From: Candidatus Heimdallarchaeota archaeon
Lineage (GTDB): Archaea > Asgardarchaeota > Heimdallarchaeia > Heimdallarchaeales > Heimdallarchaeaceae
Assembly: GCA_018238545.1 (NCBI GenBank)
Contig: JABCTC010000003.1
Coordinates: 58,876-122,875 of the forward strand
Direction of reading: 5' to 3'
DNA length: 64,000 nucleotides
The first letter of the stretch is position 1. Every line of letters begins with the position of its first letter. Both the position numbers and the translations under genes were made by a program. The notes below the pieces were generated by a model, which was given only the letters and a program-made list of their open reading frames with translations, did not search any database and was not told the origin of the DNA. Shown piece by piece: positions 53,502-61,667 of this stretch.

Positions 53502-54341
53502 GTGAAACATTCCAGATTTATTAGTATAGCATTCATTATTTCGCTTTTAGTAGCTCCTTTCCTTTCGACTTCAACAACTACAGTTAATGCTGTTGTTGGG
53601 GAGGAAAATTGGGATTATCAAGGCGTTGTTAAACAGCAGAAACACAGATTGAAAATTATTCCTTCGTTTACTGTTGATCCTTTACAAATGCGAACATTTC
53701 TATTTTGTTTGGATCAAGACGATATTACAGGTGTCGATGCTCTGGTTGCATTATATGGGATACAACCTATACGAGACTCCCCACTGTATTCAGATTTCTT
53801 TGAAACTACAAGTTTGGGAGGAAAGTATGGTTTCAATGTAACTGGTGAAGGAATGTCTTGGATAACCATGACTGAAGATGTGATGGATAATGAAACGGCT
53901 GAGTATGATGAAATTCTTGCACCAATATATAATACACTTCTAACCAAATTAAAATATACACATGAAGAATTATTTGTTGCAGAATTATATGACCAATCAA
54001 TATTTGTACTAAGATTACCAATCCATATAGCTATATTGAATAGTCAAATTGGTAGTGTAGGTCTCTGGCAACAAATAAACAAAGATCAGACAATTATCTA
54101 TGGTAATTTAACAACCTATGGTGCATTAAATCCATTATATACTGATCCTAAAGAACCAGAAAATCCTGATTATTGGTGGCCTCAATATAATGTAACTATA
54201 GCTCAAGATTTCCTGAGAACATCTTTGCCGAGAACCCATAGTTTGACAGTGGCTTTCCCATTTCTAGCATCTCTTGCAGCATTTGGTGGTATAATCTTTC
54301 TATTAGCGATTGTTCAGAACGTTAGGAGGAAAAACAAATGA
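53502..54341 (+). CDS. Signal peptide plus TM-anchored ectodomain protein A
   Basis: 279 aa, starting at GTG with a strong GGAGG (53490-53494) 7 bases upstream; the nearby ATG at 53498 is out of frame and stops at once. Secretory signal (about 1-30, SIAFIISLLVAPFLSTS), ectodomain with ENWDYQGVV at its start, several N-x-T sequons, and a C-terminal TM helix (SLTVAFPFLASLAAFGGIIFLL) with a basic cytosolic tail. No family recognised. The next protein shares the EE-WD(Y/F)-GV start and a similar layout, so they are probably paralogues. The stop overlaps the next start by 4 bp. Confidence 0.75.
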   Translation: MKHSRFISIAFIISLLVAPFLSTSTTTVNAVVGEENWDYQGVVKQQKHRLKIIPSFTVDPLQMRTFLFCLDQDDITGVDALVALYGIQPIRDSPLYSDFFETTSLGGKYGFNVTGEGMSWITMTEDVMDNETAEYDEILAPIYNTLLTKLKYTHEELFVAELYDQSIFVLRLPIHIAILNSQIGSVGLWQQINKDQTIIYGNLTTYGALNPLYTDPKEPENPDYWWPQYNVTIAQDFLRTSLPRTHSLTVAFPFLASLAAFGGIIFLLAIVQNVRRKNK

Positions 54342-55111
54342 AAAACAAGTATTTAATTATTGCAAGTTTCTTGATGGTGACAATTTTTATCACTTCATCC
54401 TTCTATCAGTCTACACTAGCACAAGAGGAAGAAGAGGACGTGTGGGATTTTGAAGGCGTAATGAGAATAGGAAGTGATGAAAAGCGTGTCCTACTCTTCG
54501 ACCCTCAAATTGATGGTGGTCTGAACGAAACAGTAGGTGAGTATGAGAGACCTAAAGTGTATTTTAACATTATAGGACTAGACTCAGATGAAGACGAAAA
54601 AATGGATGTTTATTTTGGTTTTTATGGTGTAAATGTATTTGATTTATCGCACATTGGATACAAAACAGAACTCGAACTATTTAGAATTATCATTAACGCT
54701 AAGTGGAAATTGAGAATACCAGTTGAATCGCAAGCAAGATGGCAGGTGCTCTATTATCCTGATCCACTCTTCGATGAAATAAGTATTAACTTGCAGTATG
54801 AAACACCTATTTATTTCATAAATCTCACTGAACATGTTGGGGTTAATCTTCAATACAGAATAGATTTAGGGATAAATTATACTACTGGGAATTTTACAAC
54901 ATTTGGCCCAGGAAGTCCTCTAGTTCCTGAATATCCGACTTTTCCTGAATATAATGTTTCAGTCCCCATATTCACAGAAACGCAATTTCTTGGTGAGGCA
55001 ACAGCAGGACTTTATGATAGTCCAATTAGTTTCATAACAATTACAGGATTAACATTTGTCTTATTATACGTCTTCCGGAAAAAGCGGAAGAAGAAAACGA
55101 AAATAACGTGA
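54338..55111 (+). CDS. Signal peptide plus TM-anchored ectodomain protein B
   Basis: 257 aa with a signal (about 1-28, LIIASFLMVTIFITSSFYQ), an acidic stretch, an ectodomain opening EEDVWDFEGVM, beta-rich segments (FGFYGVNVFDL, LFRIIINAKWKLRIP, NINLQYETPIYFINL), N-x-T sites and a C-terminal TM helix followed by a very basic tail (RKKRKKKTK). Paralogue of the preceding protein by start motif and topology. Overlap of 4 bp shows translational coupling. Its position right before four antiporter-like subunits suggests a partner outside the membrane, but no function is known. Confidence 0.72.
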   Translation: MKNKYLIIASFLMVTIFITSSFYQSTLAQEEEEDVWDFEGVMRIGSDEKRVLLFDPQIDGGLNETVGEYERPKVYFNIIGLDSDEDEKMDVYFGFYGVNVFDLSHIGYKTELELFRIIINAKWKLRIPVESQARWQVLYYPDPLFDEISINLQYETPIYFINLTEHVGVNLQYRIDLGINYTTGNFTTFGPGSPLVPEYPTFPEYNVSVPIFTETQFLGEATAGLYDSPISFITITGLTFVLLYVFRKKRKKKTKIT

Positions 55112-55127
55112 TTCTGTTACCAAAAAC

Positions 55128-55158
55128 TTTTATTTTTCCTTTTCTTTATCTTTCTTTG
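55128..55158 (+). terminator. T-rich tract, possible partial terminator inside the membrane operon
   Basis: A T-rich run with a few C lies in the 54-bp gap between the second ectodomain gene and the NuoJ-like gene. It may stop some transcripts, and so allow different amounts of the ectodomain and membrane parts. Confidence 0.4.
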
Positions 55159-55165
55159 ACCAGTA

Positions 55166-55849
55166 ATGTTTGGGATGTCATATCTTTTGAGTACGATCAT
55201 TCTATGTTTACTTAGTTTAGTAAATATTATTTTTCTAGCATTACCAAACGTTTCAAAATTAAAAGATTTGAATTGGTCATTAATCAAAGTGACTGTAATT
55301 ACATTCATCACTATTTGGATTATAGTTATACCTGAAGAGATTCATGAATTTTACTTCTATATTGGAGGATCTTTTGGTTTAGGTTTTCTAATAAACGGTT
55401 TTCTAACAAAAAAAGGTAGTAAATACGTATTTCATGTTTTTGCATATGCTGCTTTTTCCTTTATTTTTCTTGCTGTTAACCAGACATTTTTGTTCATTAT
55501 TAACGTTGGTCTCTCTTATATTCTCTTCTTGTTTATATTCTTTTACAATCTAAAAACTGACCCATTGGAAGATGCTGAAATAACAAATAGTAATGGTTCA
55601 AAACTGGCTATAAATGCAATTATTGTTCTCGCTTTTGCTTCAATATTTGGTTTCTTAGTTTTCTCTATTATAGGTGGAGACATGATAGATGTAATAACTA
55701 ACCCTCTTGCCAATTTATTTGCTTTTCATACAGATTATCGAGCAATGCTCGCAGTAATAATCATTGCAATGTTTTTTGCATTTATTTTAATTATAGCTGA
55801 ATTTTACACTCAATCAAAAAAGAGAGATGATGAACAATGGTATACCTGA
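55166..55849 (+). CDS. NuoJ-like membrane protein
   Basis: 227 aa with five to seven TM helices. Length, helix spacing and position before a NuoK-like gene match NuoJ (complex I subunit 6), although identity in single motifs is weak and could not be verified. An Asp-rich loop (DPLEDAEITNSNG) divides two helix groups. The last helix runs into a basic tail and overlaps the next gene by 13 bp. Alternative: a general membrane protein of unknown role. Confidence 0.55.
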   Translation: MFGMSYLLSTIILCLLSLVNIIFLALPNVSKLKDLNWSLIKVTVITFITIWIIVIPEEIHEFYFYIGGSFGLGFLINGFLTKKGSKYVFHVFAYAAFSFIFLAVNQTFLFIINVGLSYILFLFIFFYNLKTDPLEDAEITNSNGSKLAINAIIVLAFASIFGFLVFSIIGGDMIDVITNPLANLFAFHTDYRAMLAVIIIAMFFAFILIIAEFYTQSKKRDDEQWYT

Positions 55850-56124
55850 GCTTCATCTTATCAATTGCCTTCATTTGTTTCTTATGTGGGATTATATTCA
55901 TTTTATTTAGTAAGAAGAGCTTACAAGTTTACATAGGTTTAGTACTGATTTTTCTTGCTGGTATGTTTTTCCTATCAGCTGCACAATTAACTGCTGAAAC
56001 ATTAACATTTTCACTGCTTGGGGTATTATCTATTATCCTTATATTGTTCTTTTATGTAAGAGATAGGGTGTTTTGCGTAGTACCTACAATTGATGAAAGG
56101 AGAGAAGATAATGAACATAATTAA
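55837..56124 (+). CDS. NuoK/MnhC-like small membrane protein
   Basis: 95 aa with three TM helices and short loops, the topology of NuoK and MnhC. The second helix in NuoK normally has a buried Glu; here the candidates are the Glu of LTAETLTFSL in the loop/third-helix start, so the canonical first Glu is not seen. The C-terminus DERREDNEHN is cytosolic. It overlaps the NuoJ-like gene by 13 bp and the NuoL-like gene by 14 bp. Confidence 0.6.
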   Translation: MVYLSFILSIAFICFLCGIIFILFSKKSLQVYIGLVLIFLAGMFFLSAAQLTAETLTFSLLGVLSIILILFFYVRDRVFCVVPTIDERREDNEHN

Positions 56125-58036
56125 CATACTATTACTAATACAGATGGGGATATTATTCACATTTCCACTTTTTAGAAGATTAATTGGAGGAAGTGCCAAA
56201 AATCAGAAACAACATCAAAATTTCTTCTCTTTAATCAACATTTTCTTATCAATAACAGTTTTAGCAATGGTTCTCTATTATAATAGCAATTATGAAATTT
56301 CTATAGATTTATTCAGTATTGATAATCTCTCCTTCAGTTTTGGTTTTTCAGTATCAATTCTACGAACAATTTTTTATGCTGTCATTATAATTTGTTTAAC
56401 CATATATCTAAACTATTTGACAGCTGAAAAACAAGATTTATCAAAGTCAACTCTGGATCATTTGCCATATTTTGCAATGCTTATAATCCCCTTTGTATTC
56501 TCACCAAATTTCTTCCAACTAATAGTAGTATGGTTTATTTTAGATATTTTATATCTAGAGTATCTCAATTCATTATCAAAAGACTCTGGATTAGAGAACC
56601 GATTAGGATTCAAACAGCTGTTCTTCAGTTTAATAATTGCTAATACCTTGATTATTACTTCCTTTATCTTACTAATAACAAGAGCAGGTTCCTTCAATTA
56701 TACCATGATAATCAATGATATTCAGTTAAAGTTCTTTATTCACAATCAATACTTTCTCCTGCTAAACACTCTGTTTTTTGTTGGTGTTTTAGCAAAAATT
56801 TCCATTTTCCCCTTTCATACATGGTTTAGAAATGCAAATAAGGATAATTTATCCTGGAACATACCAGTTTTAGCCTTCTATATTTTTGCTAATTTGTTTA
56901 CATTTGTTTACACGCCTTATTTCAATCTTATACCTGTTCTAGCAGATGCTTTTGCGTGGGTTGGTATCACTGTAGCAATAATTTCCATCACCATTGCAGT
57001 TTTTACTAACAATAGAAGTTCACTACTAGTTCTGATTCTTTCAGCACTATTTGCTTACATTCTCTTCACATTTGGTTCAGGAAGCTATGCAATAGGATTT
57101 CATGCCATGATTACAACAATAATTGTAGGAACAGCAATTCCGATTATAATTACAAGCAGAAGCAAGGAAGAATCACTAGATGAAGTGGGGACAACTAAAC
57201 CTCAATTGTTTACTAAAATAATCTTCTTTCTAACAACCGCTATAATCTTCCTTGGGCTTATTGGAATCCCCCCTCTCAACAGTTCAATTCTAAGTATAAT
57301 CATAGTTTATGCATCCCAATCTAACTCTCTCTCTTTAGCATTATTCGTAATAGGTTTATTATTCATATTACAGCTTGGAATAGTTGGCATCAAACTTGTT
57401 TATGATCTTTGGAGTAAAAGAGCAGAGCGTAAATCTATTAGAAATGTCATTTTGGTCGCAGTTTTAGCAATAACTCTTATACTTACATTTGCCATTTACC
57501 CATATTTCCATATTATTAATCTCTTTGATACTCCAATTGCAATTGAAAACACTATGTTACTAGTATCTGCTCTGCCTTTGGGTATACTTTTTCTCATAGC
57601 GATAGTAGTCTTTGTTTTATTGAAGACCGTATTCACTGAATTTAATGATTTGATGGATCCATATTTACTTAACATTGAGAGAACTTATCAGAAAATATAC
57701 TATTATGATTTTCTCTATTCTCCTCTAGAGCTTCTATATCTTAAACTCCTCTTTCCTAGTATTAAATGGTTTTATCGGTATTTCATTAAAGCATTTTTAG
57801 TAGGAGTTATTTTTGCTGGATTGGCGCAAATTAGCACATACATTTGGAAAAAATTAAAGAATTATGTTGTAAAAGTAGCAATACCTAAAATTGTATCGTT
57901 TTTCATTGTTTTATCTAAAACTATCAGAAAATTTGAATCTGCTTCAGAAAAATCACAGTTGATTTGGGTCCTTTTCTCTATTGTTATAGTACTTCTACTT
58001 ACTATCTTTCTATTTATAGGAGGTGTTATCGTATGA
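56111..58036 (+). CDS. NuoL/MrpA-like antiporter subunit
   Basis: 641 aa from the ATG at 56111, which has GGAG at a good distance (a 56090 start in the overlap is less likely). Some 14-16 TM helices. The core antiporter motif at TM7, AKISIFPFHTWF, keeps the Lys and the PFHTW of NuoL/M/N. The usual TM5 Glu (in WE) is replaced: the segment reads VVWFILDILYLEYL. The TM8 His and TM12 Lys (GIPPLNSSIL) are not found. A long C-terminal amphipathic helix and a last TM (WVLFSIVIVLLL) are as in NuoL. It would move ions across the membrane, or do so no longer. Confidence 0.82.
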   Translation: MNIINILLLIQMGILFTFPLFRRLIGGSAKNQKQHQNFFSLINIFLSITVLAMVLYYNSNYEISIDLFSIDNLSFSFGFSVSILRTIFYAVIIICLTIYLNYLTAEKQDLSKSTLDHLPYFAMLIIPFVFSPNFFQLIVVWFILDILYLEYLNSLSKDSGLENRLGFKQLFFSLIIANTLIITSFILLITRAGSFNYTMIINDIQLKFFIHNQYFLLLNTLFFVGVLAKISIFPFHTWFRNANKDNLSWNIPVLAFYIFANLFTFVYTPYFNLIPVLADAFAWVGITVAIISITIAVFTNNRSSLLVLILSALFAYILFTFGSGSYAIGFHAMITTIIVGTAIPIIITSRSKEESLDEVGTTKPQLFTKIIFFLTTAIIFLGLIGIPPLNSSILSIIIVYASQSNSLSLALFVIGLLFILQLGIVGIKLVYDLWSKRAERKSIRNVILVAVLAITLILTFAIYPYFHIINLFDTPIAIENTMLLVSALPLGILFLIAIVVFVLLKTVFTEFNDLMDPYLLNIERTYQKIYYYDFLYSPLELLYLKLLFPSIKWFYRYFIKAFLVGVIFAGLAQISTYIWKKLKNYVVKVAIPKIVSFFIVLSKTIRKFESASEKSQLIWVLFSIVIVLLLTIFLFIGGVIV

Positions 58037-59532
58037 GCGATAAGGTCTTACTTCTAATTAAATTCATTCCCCAACTTATCTTAATATTGGGTGTTATCAT
58101 AAATCTGATAATTGGTCTTTTTGCTGATAAAATAACAAAAAAACTAAAATTCCTAAAACAGCGGATGAGAATAATCTACGGCTATTTTTCTGTGATAATA
58201 AGTGTTATTTCATATCTTACTTATCTCTATATACTCACTCCTTTCCAAGGAACTAAAATTGAACTTCTTCCAATTGAAATAGATATATTTTCAGCTTCGA
58301 TCTATAGTGTAGTTGTTCTATCATCTATTGTAATTATTTTCTTCTCTATTGTTGAGGCTAACCTGAATTCCGAGAAGAGTTTCATGGCTTTTATTTCTCT
58401 ATTGCTTATTCAATCGTCATCCTTTTTCATTGTATCCTCACTAACATGGATTTTCGTTTTCTTTGGTTTTGTTATACTATTTTCGAGTATGAGTTTTTAC
58501 ATACGCTCTTTGTCTCCAACAACAAGTTCACCCGAAAAAACGAAGTCTATTTCCAGTACAACTCTGTTGAACAGTATTTCCCTTACCTTGTTATTTGTAG
58601 GTATATCCATTTTATATTTCTCCCAGAGAAGCTTTGAAATCTCATTAGGATTATATTCAGGTTTGTGGAGTTATTTAGGTATAATACTTATTGTTATCAG
58701 TTTGTTTGTTAACTCTGGAACTCCTCCTTTTCATTTTTGGATATTTGATTATTCTAATGAAAATGGTATCTCTACATCTTCTTACCTTCTAGTTGTTCAA
58801 AGAGGAATAAGTTTAGCTTTTATGAGCAAATTCTGTCTACAACTCTATACATTGGGTCTTTCCAAATTGTTAACCTGGTTGTTCATGATATTAGGTGTTA
58901 TTTTTGTGCTCTGGGGATCTATTGCTGCGATGACGGTTAACAAACTCAAGAAACTCCTACATTATACAAGTTTGATTCATCTAGGAATTATTTTTATGTT
59001 AATGTCGAACATTATGGCTTCAACAAAAAATGGCGCTTTTCTCAATGAATCAATAAAATCGCTTTCCTTCCTTATAATATTGTACTTTTTGATATTTATT
59101 TTTTCATTCAGTATCATTGGTTTACTCTCCTCAAGATACGGAAATGATGATTTTACTGTACTGAAAGATTTAGGAAGGCGTTCGAATTCCTTATTCCTCT
59201 TTACTAGTTTAAGTTATCTCATAATCTTTGCTCTTCCAATCGCTTTACCTTTTATTTCTCGTGATATTTTCTTCAATAAAATGCTAGATATTAGAAGTTT
59301 GTTGCTCTCAATTACTTGTGTGATTCTGCTGGTATTTTCATTAGTGTATATGATACGATTGGTTAAATGGTTCTTTGTAGAAAATTACAGGAAAACAACA
59401 GGCATGAATTTTGTGGAGGCGGGATTTCACATCTCGTTTATCGTATCGTTAGTTTATGTTGTTCTACTACTAGTTTTCGTGAATTCTTTTCTAGAATACT
59501 TGTCTATGATAGTGGAATCTCTCACAAAATAG
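58033..59532 (+). CDS. NuoN/NuoM-like antiporter subunit
   Basis: 499 aa from ATG at 58033, overlapping the NuoL-like stop by 4 bp. Fourteen TM helices. TM7 motif reads LFVNSGTPPFHFWIFDYSNENG: PPFHFW is conserved, but the Lys before it is Val/Asn, and the TM8 Lys is Arg (VVQRGISLAF). The TM5 Glu is also absent (TWIFVFFGFVILF). The C-terminal Asp/Lys-rich helices follow the NuoN pattern. It is the last gene of the six-gene unit. The loss of key residues suggests a structural rather than pumping subunit. Confidence 0.8.
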   Translation: MSDKVLLLIKFIPQLILILGVIINLIIGLFADKITKKLKFLKQRMRIIYGYFSVIISVISYLTYLYILTPFQGTKIELLPIEIDIFSASIYSVVVLSSIVIIFFSIVEANLNSEKSFMAFISLLLIQSSSFFIVSSLTWIFVFFGFVILFSSMSFYIRSLSPTTSSPEKTKSISSTTLLNSISLTLLFVGISILYFSQRSFEISLGLYSGLWSYLGIILIVISLFVNSGTPPFHFWIFDYSNENGISTSSYLLVVQRGISLAFMSKFCLQLYTLGLSKLLTWLFMILGVIFVLWGSIAAMTVNKLKKLLHYTSLIHLGIIFMLMSNIMASTKNGAFLNESIKSLSFLIILYFLIFIFSFSIIGLLSSRYGNDDFTVLKDLGRRSNSLFLFTSLSYLIIFALPIALPFISRDIFFNKMLDIRSLLLSITCVILLVFSLVYMIRLVKWFFVENYRKTTGMNFVEAGFHISFIVSLVYVVLLLVFVNSFLEYLSMIVESLTK

Positions 59533-59592
59533 AATAATTCTGCAATTACAATAAGTTTTTTTAGGCAAATTAGAGTAGGAGTTTAGATAACA

Positions 59593-60567
59593 GTGTCCTT
59601 AGCTAACTTAGATTTTACCGAAGAGGTAAAAGAAATAAATGATTATCTTTCAACTCTTAAAGATCAGAGTCCATATGATGATGAAATAAATGAGCTAATA
59701 ACTCAGATTCTCCAGAATGGTGGAAAGCGGATTCGTCCTCTTATATGTTTATTATCTTTTGAGATGATTTCAAATAAAGTACGTGACGACTCAAGTTTTG
59801 CTGCTGCTTGTGCCCTAGAAGTCATTCACAACGCTTCTCTGTTAGTTGATGATATCTTTGATAAGGACATTTTCAGAAGAAATGAGAAATCTTTCTATTT
59901 ACAATATTCAACTTTTGCAGCTATTTCAATTTCATATTCGATGAGTAGTCTTGCATTAAGTTTAGCAACAAAAACTAAAGTGATTGATGTTGTAGATGAG
60001 CTTGTTAAAACTATTCATAATCTATCCTCCTCGTTGTTTTTGGAAGCGAAATTCCGTTCAGGGAAGAAAAAAATGTCGAAAGAAGAAGCTTTACTGCTAA
60101 TAGACAGAAAAACATCTAGTCTTTTTGAAGCATCTTCAGTAATTGGCGGAGTTCTAGGGACTTCAAGCAAAGTAGACAGAAAGAACATGCAAGAATTTGG
60201 TAAATATTTTGGTCGAGCTTTTCAGTTAAGAGATGATCTTTTATCAATTACATCTACTGTAAAAGAGCTTGGAAAATCAGGTGCTTTAACTGATATTTCT
60301 AATAGAATCCAGACTTATATAGTGCTTGAAACAATAGAATTAGCAAAGAAAGAAGAGAAAGATATCTTAATTCGATATTATATGGAAAAGAAAGAGTATT
60401 CCCCTAACAAAATCCGAAAAATAATTGCAAAATCTTCATCTATTGATTCAATAAAAAAGGAAATCAGAAATTACATTAAATTAGCTATTGAGATTCTTGA
60501 AAAATACCCTCAATCAGAACCAAGAGATAAACTGGTATCTATTACAAACACACTTAGAATAAAATGA
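59593..60567 (+). CDS. Polyprenyl diphosphate synthase
   Basis: 324 aa, starting at GTG. Helical prenyl synthase core: GGKRIRPLICLL, the first Asp-rich motif SLLVDDIFDKDIFRRNEKS (DDIFD, intact), the KxxxLF/ASS region, and the second motif region QLRDDLLSI, where the last residue of DDxxD is Ser, followed by LGKSGALTDI. Condenses isopentenyl diphosphate with an allylic substrate, most likely yielding geranylgeranyl diphosphate for archaeal lipids. The altered second motif may lower activity or mark a regulatory paralogue. It follows the antiporter operon by 60 bp but is not obviously part of it. Confidence 0.85.
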   Translation: MSLANLDFTEEVKEINDYLSTLKDQSPYDDEINELITQILQNGGKRIRPLICLLSFEMISNKVRDDSSFAAACALEVIHNASLLVDDIFDKDIFRRNEKSFYLQYSTFAAISISYSMSSLALSLATKTKVIDVVDELVKTIHNLSSSLFLEAKFRSGKKKMSKEEALLLIDRKTSSLFEASSVIGGVLGTSSKVDRKNMQEFGKYFGRAFQLRDDLLSITSTVKELGKSGALTDISNRIQTYIVLETIELAKKEEKDILIRYYMEKKEYSPNKIRKIIAKSSSIDSIKKEIRNYIKLAIEILEKYPQSEPRDKLVSITNTLRIK

Positions 60568-60572
60568 GAAAA

Positions 60573-60598
60573 AGAGCAGAAATATATTATTCTGTTCT
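60573..60598. terminator. Hairpin between convergent genes
   Basis: AGAGCAGAA (60573-60581) pairs with TTCTGTTCT (60590-60598), with one G-U, around an 8-nt loop. It lies between the stops of the polyprenyl synthase and the convergent inositol-phosphate-synthase-like gene and includes the latter's stop codon. Confidence 0.45.
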
Positions 60599-61657
60599 TA
60601 TGCCTTCTAGATATTCGTTAAACCATTTATGTGCATTATGTCTATCTGAGAATACTGGCGGAGCTTTGAACCCATAAGCACAAATAGAACTTATAGGACC
60701 ACTTCCTGCTCTGTTAATAGCCACCTTTGTTGCACGAATAACGTCTATTAAAGTTGCTGCACCATTGGGTCCATCCAGTGTTTCTAATCTCATATCAATT
60801 TTAACAGGCATCCCCATAAACCCTTCTCCTCGGATCCAGAAGTGACTTATACGGCGATTTCCAAGAAATTCTAGATAATCTGAAGTCCCACTTGCCAGAT
60901 TAATATTATTCTTGAAAGACTGTTTCAAAGTTCTCTCTTTAACTTCTCGTTTGTACTGTTTTCTATCATCATCCAATGTATTAAGAGTCTCAAGTCCACC
61001 TGCAACATCGAGTTGGTAGGTATCTTTAATGGTTACACCTTGCTCTTTGAGAACATCAAGGAAACCTTTATGCAGAACGGTTCCACCAGCTTGGGATTGT
61101 AAATCATCACCAATTAAACAAACATTGGCTTTCTTGAATTTTCGAGCCCAAGAAGGTTCACAAGCAATTGTAGTAGGAGTACAGTTTATGAAAGCTACTT
61201 CAGCTTCTAAAGCTGCTTGTGCATAAGTTATGACAGCTTCCTCTGCCCCTGTTGGGATAGCACATACAAGTATGTCTGCTTTTGATTCTCTTAGTTTTTC
61301 TACAACATCAACTTCTTCACCCTCAGCTATTGTTATAACCTTCTTCAAATGATCTGATAGACCGTCCTTTACAGGACCTTTATTGACAATCACTCCTGTT
61401 TCTTCAACTTCTATGAATTTTGGTGTGCTGTTAATTGGAGCAAAAATAGCTTTTGCAATGTCCTTTCCAACTTTTGTTGAATCAACCTCAAAAGCAGCAA
61501 CGATTTTAATGTCTCGTGCTTCAAACCGTCCAATAGTTTTGTGTAAGAGATTTTCTCGTTCATCTGGATACTCCTTACAATAAGCAATACCTTGTACTAT
61601 CCCCGAGGCAATTGTTCCTACTCCAGCAATAGCTACTTTAATTTCATTTTCTAACAT
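60587..61657 (-). CDS. Inositol-1-phosphate synthase-like protein, second copy
   Basis: 356 aa of the MIPS family: Rossmann start VAIAGVGTIASGIVQGIAY (the usual N of GNCAS is replaced by T), LIGDDLQSQAGGTVLH (active-site GDD-KSQ-G-T-LH variant), and DIRMRLE-LDGPNGAATLIDVIRATKVA. Compared with the neighbour, the cofactor loop and several active-site positions differ, so it may be a diverged paralogue with altered substrate. It is in a tandem pair (10 bp apart) with the better-kept copy. Together they could supply inositol for archaetidylinositol lipids. Confidence 0.88.
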   Translation of the reverse strand: MLENEIKVAIAGVGTIASGIVQGIAYCKEYPDERENLLHKTIGRFEARDIKIVAAFEVDSTKVGKDIAKAIFAPINSTPKFIEVEETGVIVNKGPVKDGLSDHLKKVITIAEGEEVDVVEKLRESKADILVCAIPTGAEEAVITYAQAALEAEVAFINCTPTTIACEPSWARKFKKANVCLIGDDLQSQAGGTVLHKGFLDVLKEQGVTIKDTYQLDVAGGLETLNTLDDDRKQYKREVKERTLKQSFKNNINLASGTSDYLEFLGNRRISHFWIRGEGFMGMPVKIDMRLETLDGPNGAATLIDVIRATKVAINRAGSGPISSICAYGFKAPPVFSDRHNAHKWFNEYLEGIRTE

Positions 61658-61667
61658 TCATATCACC

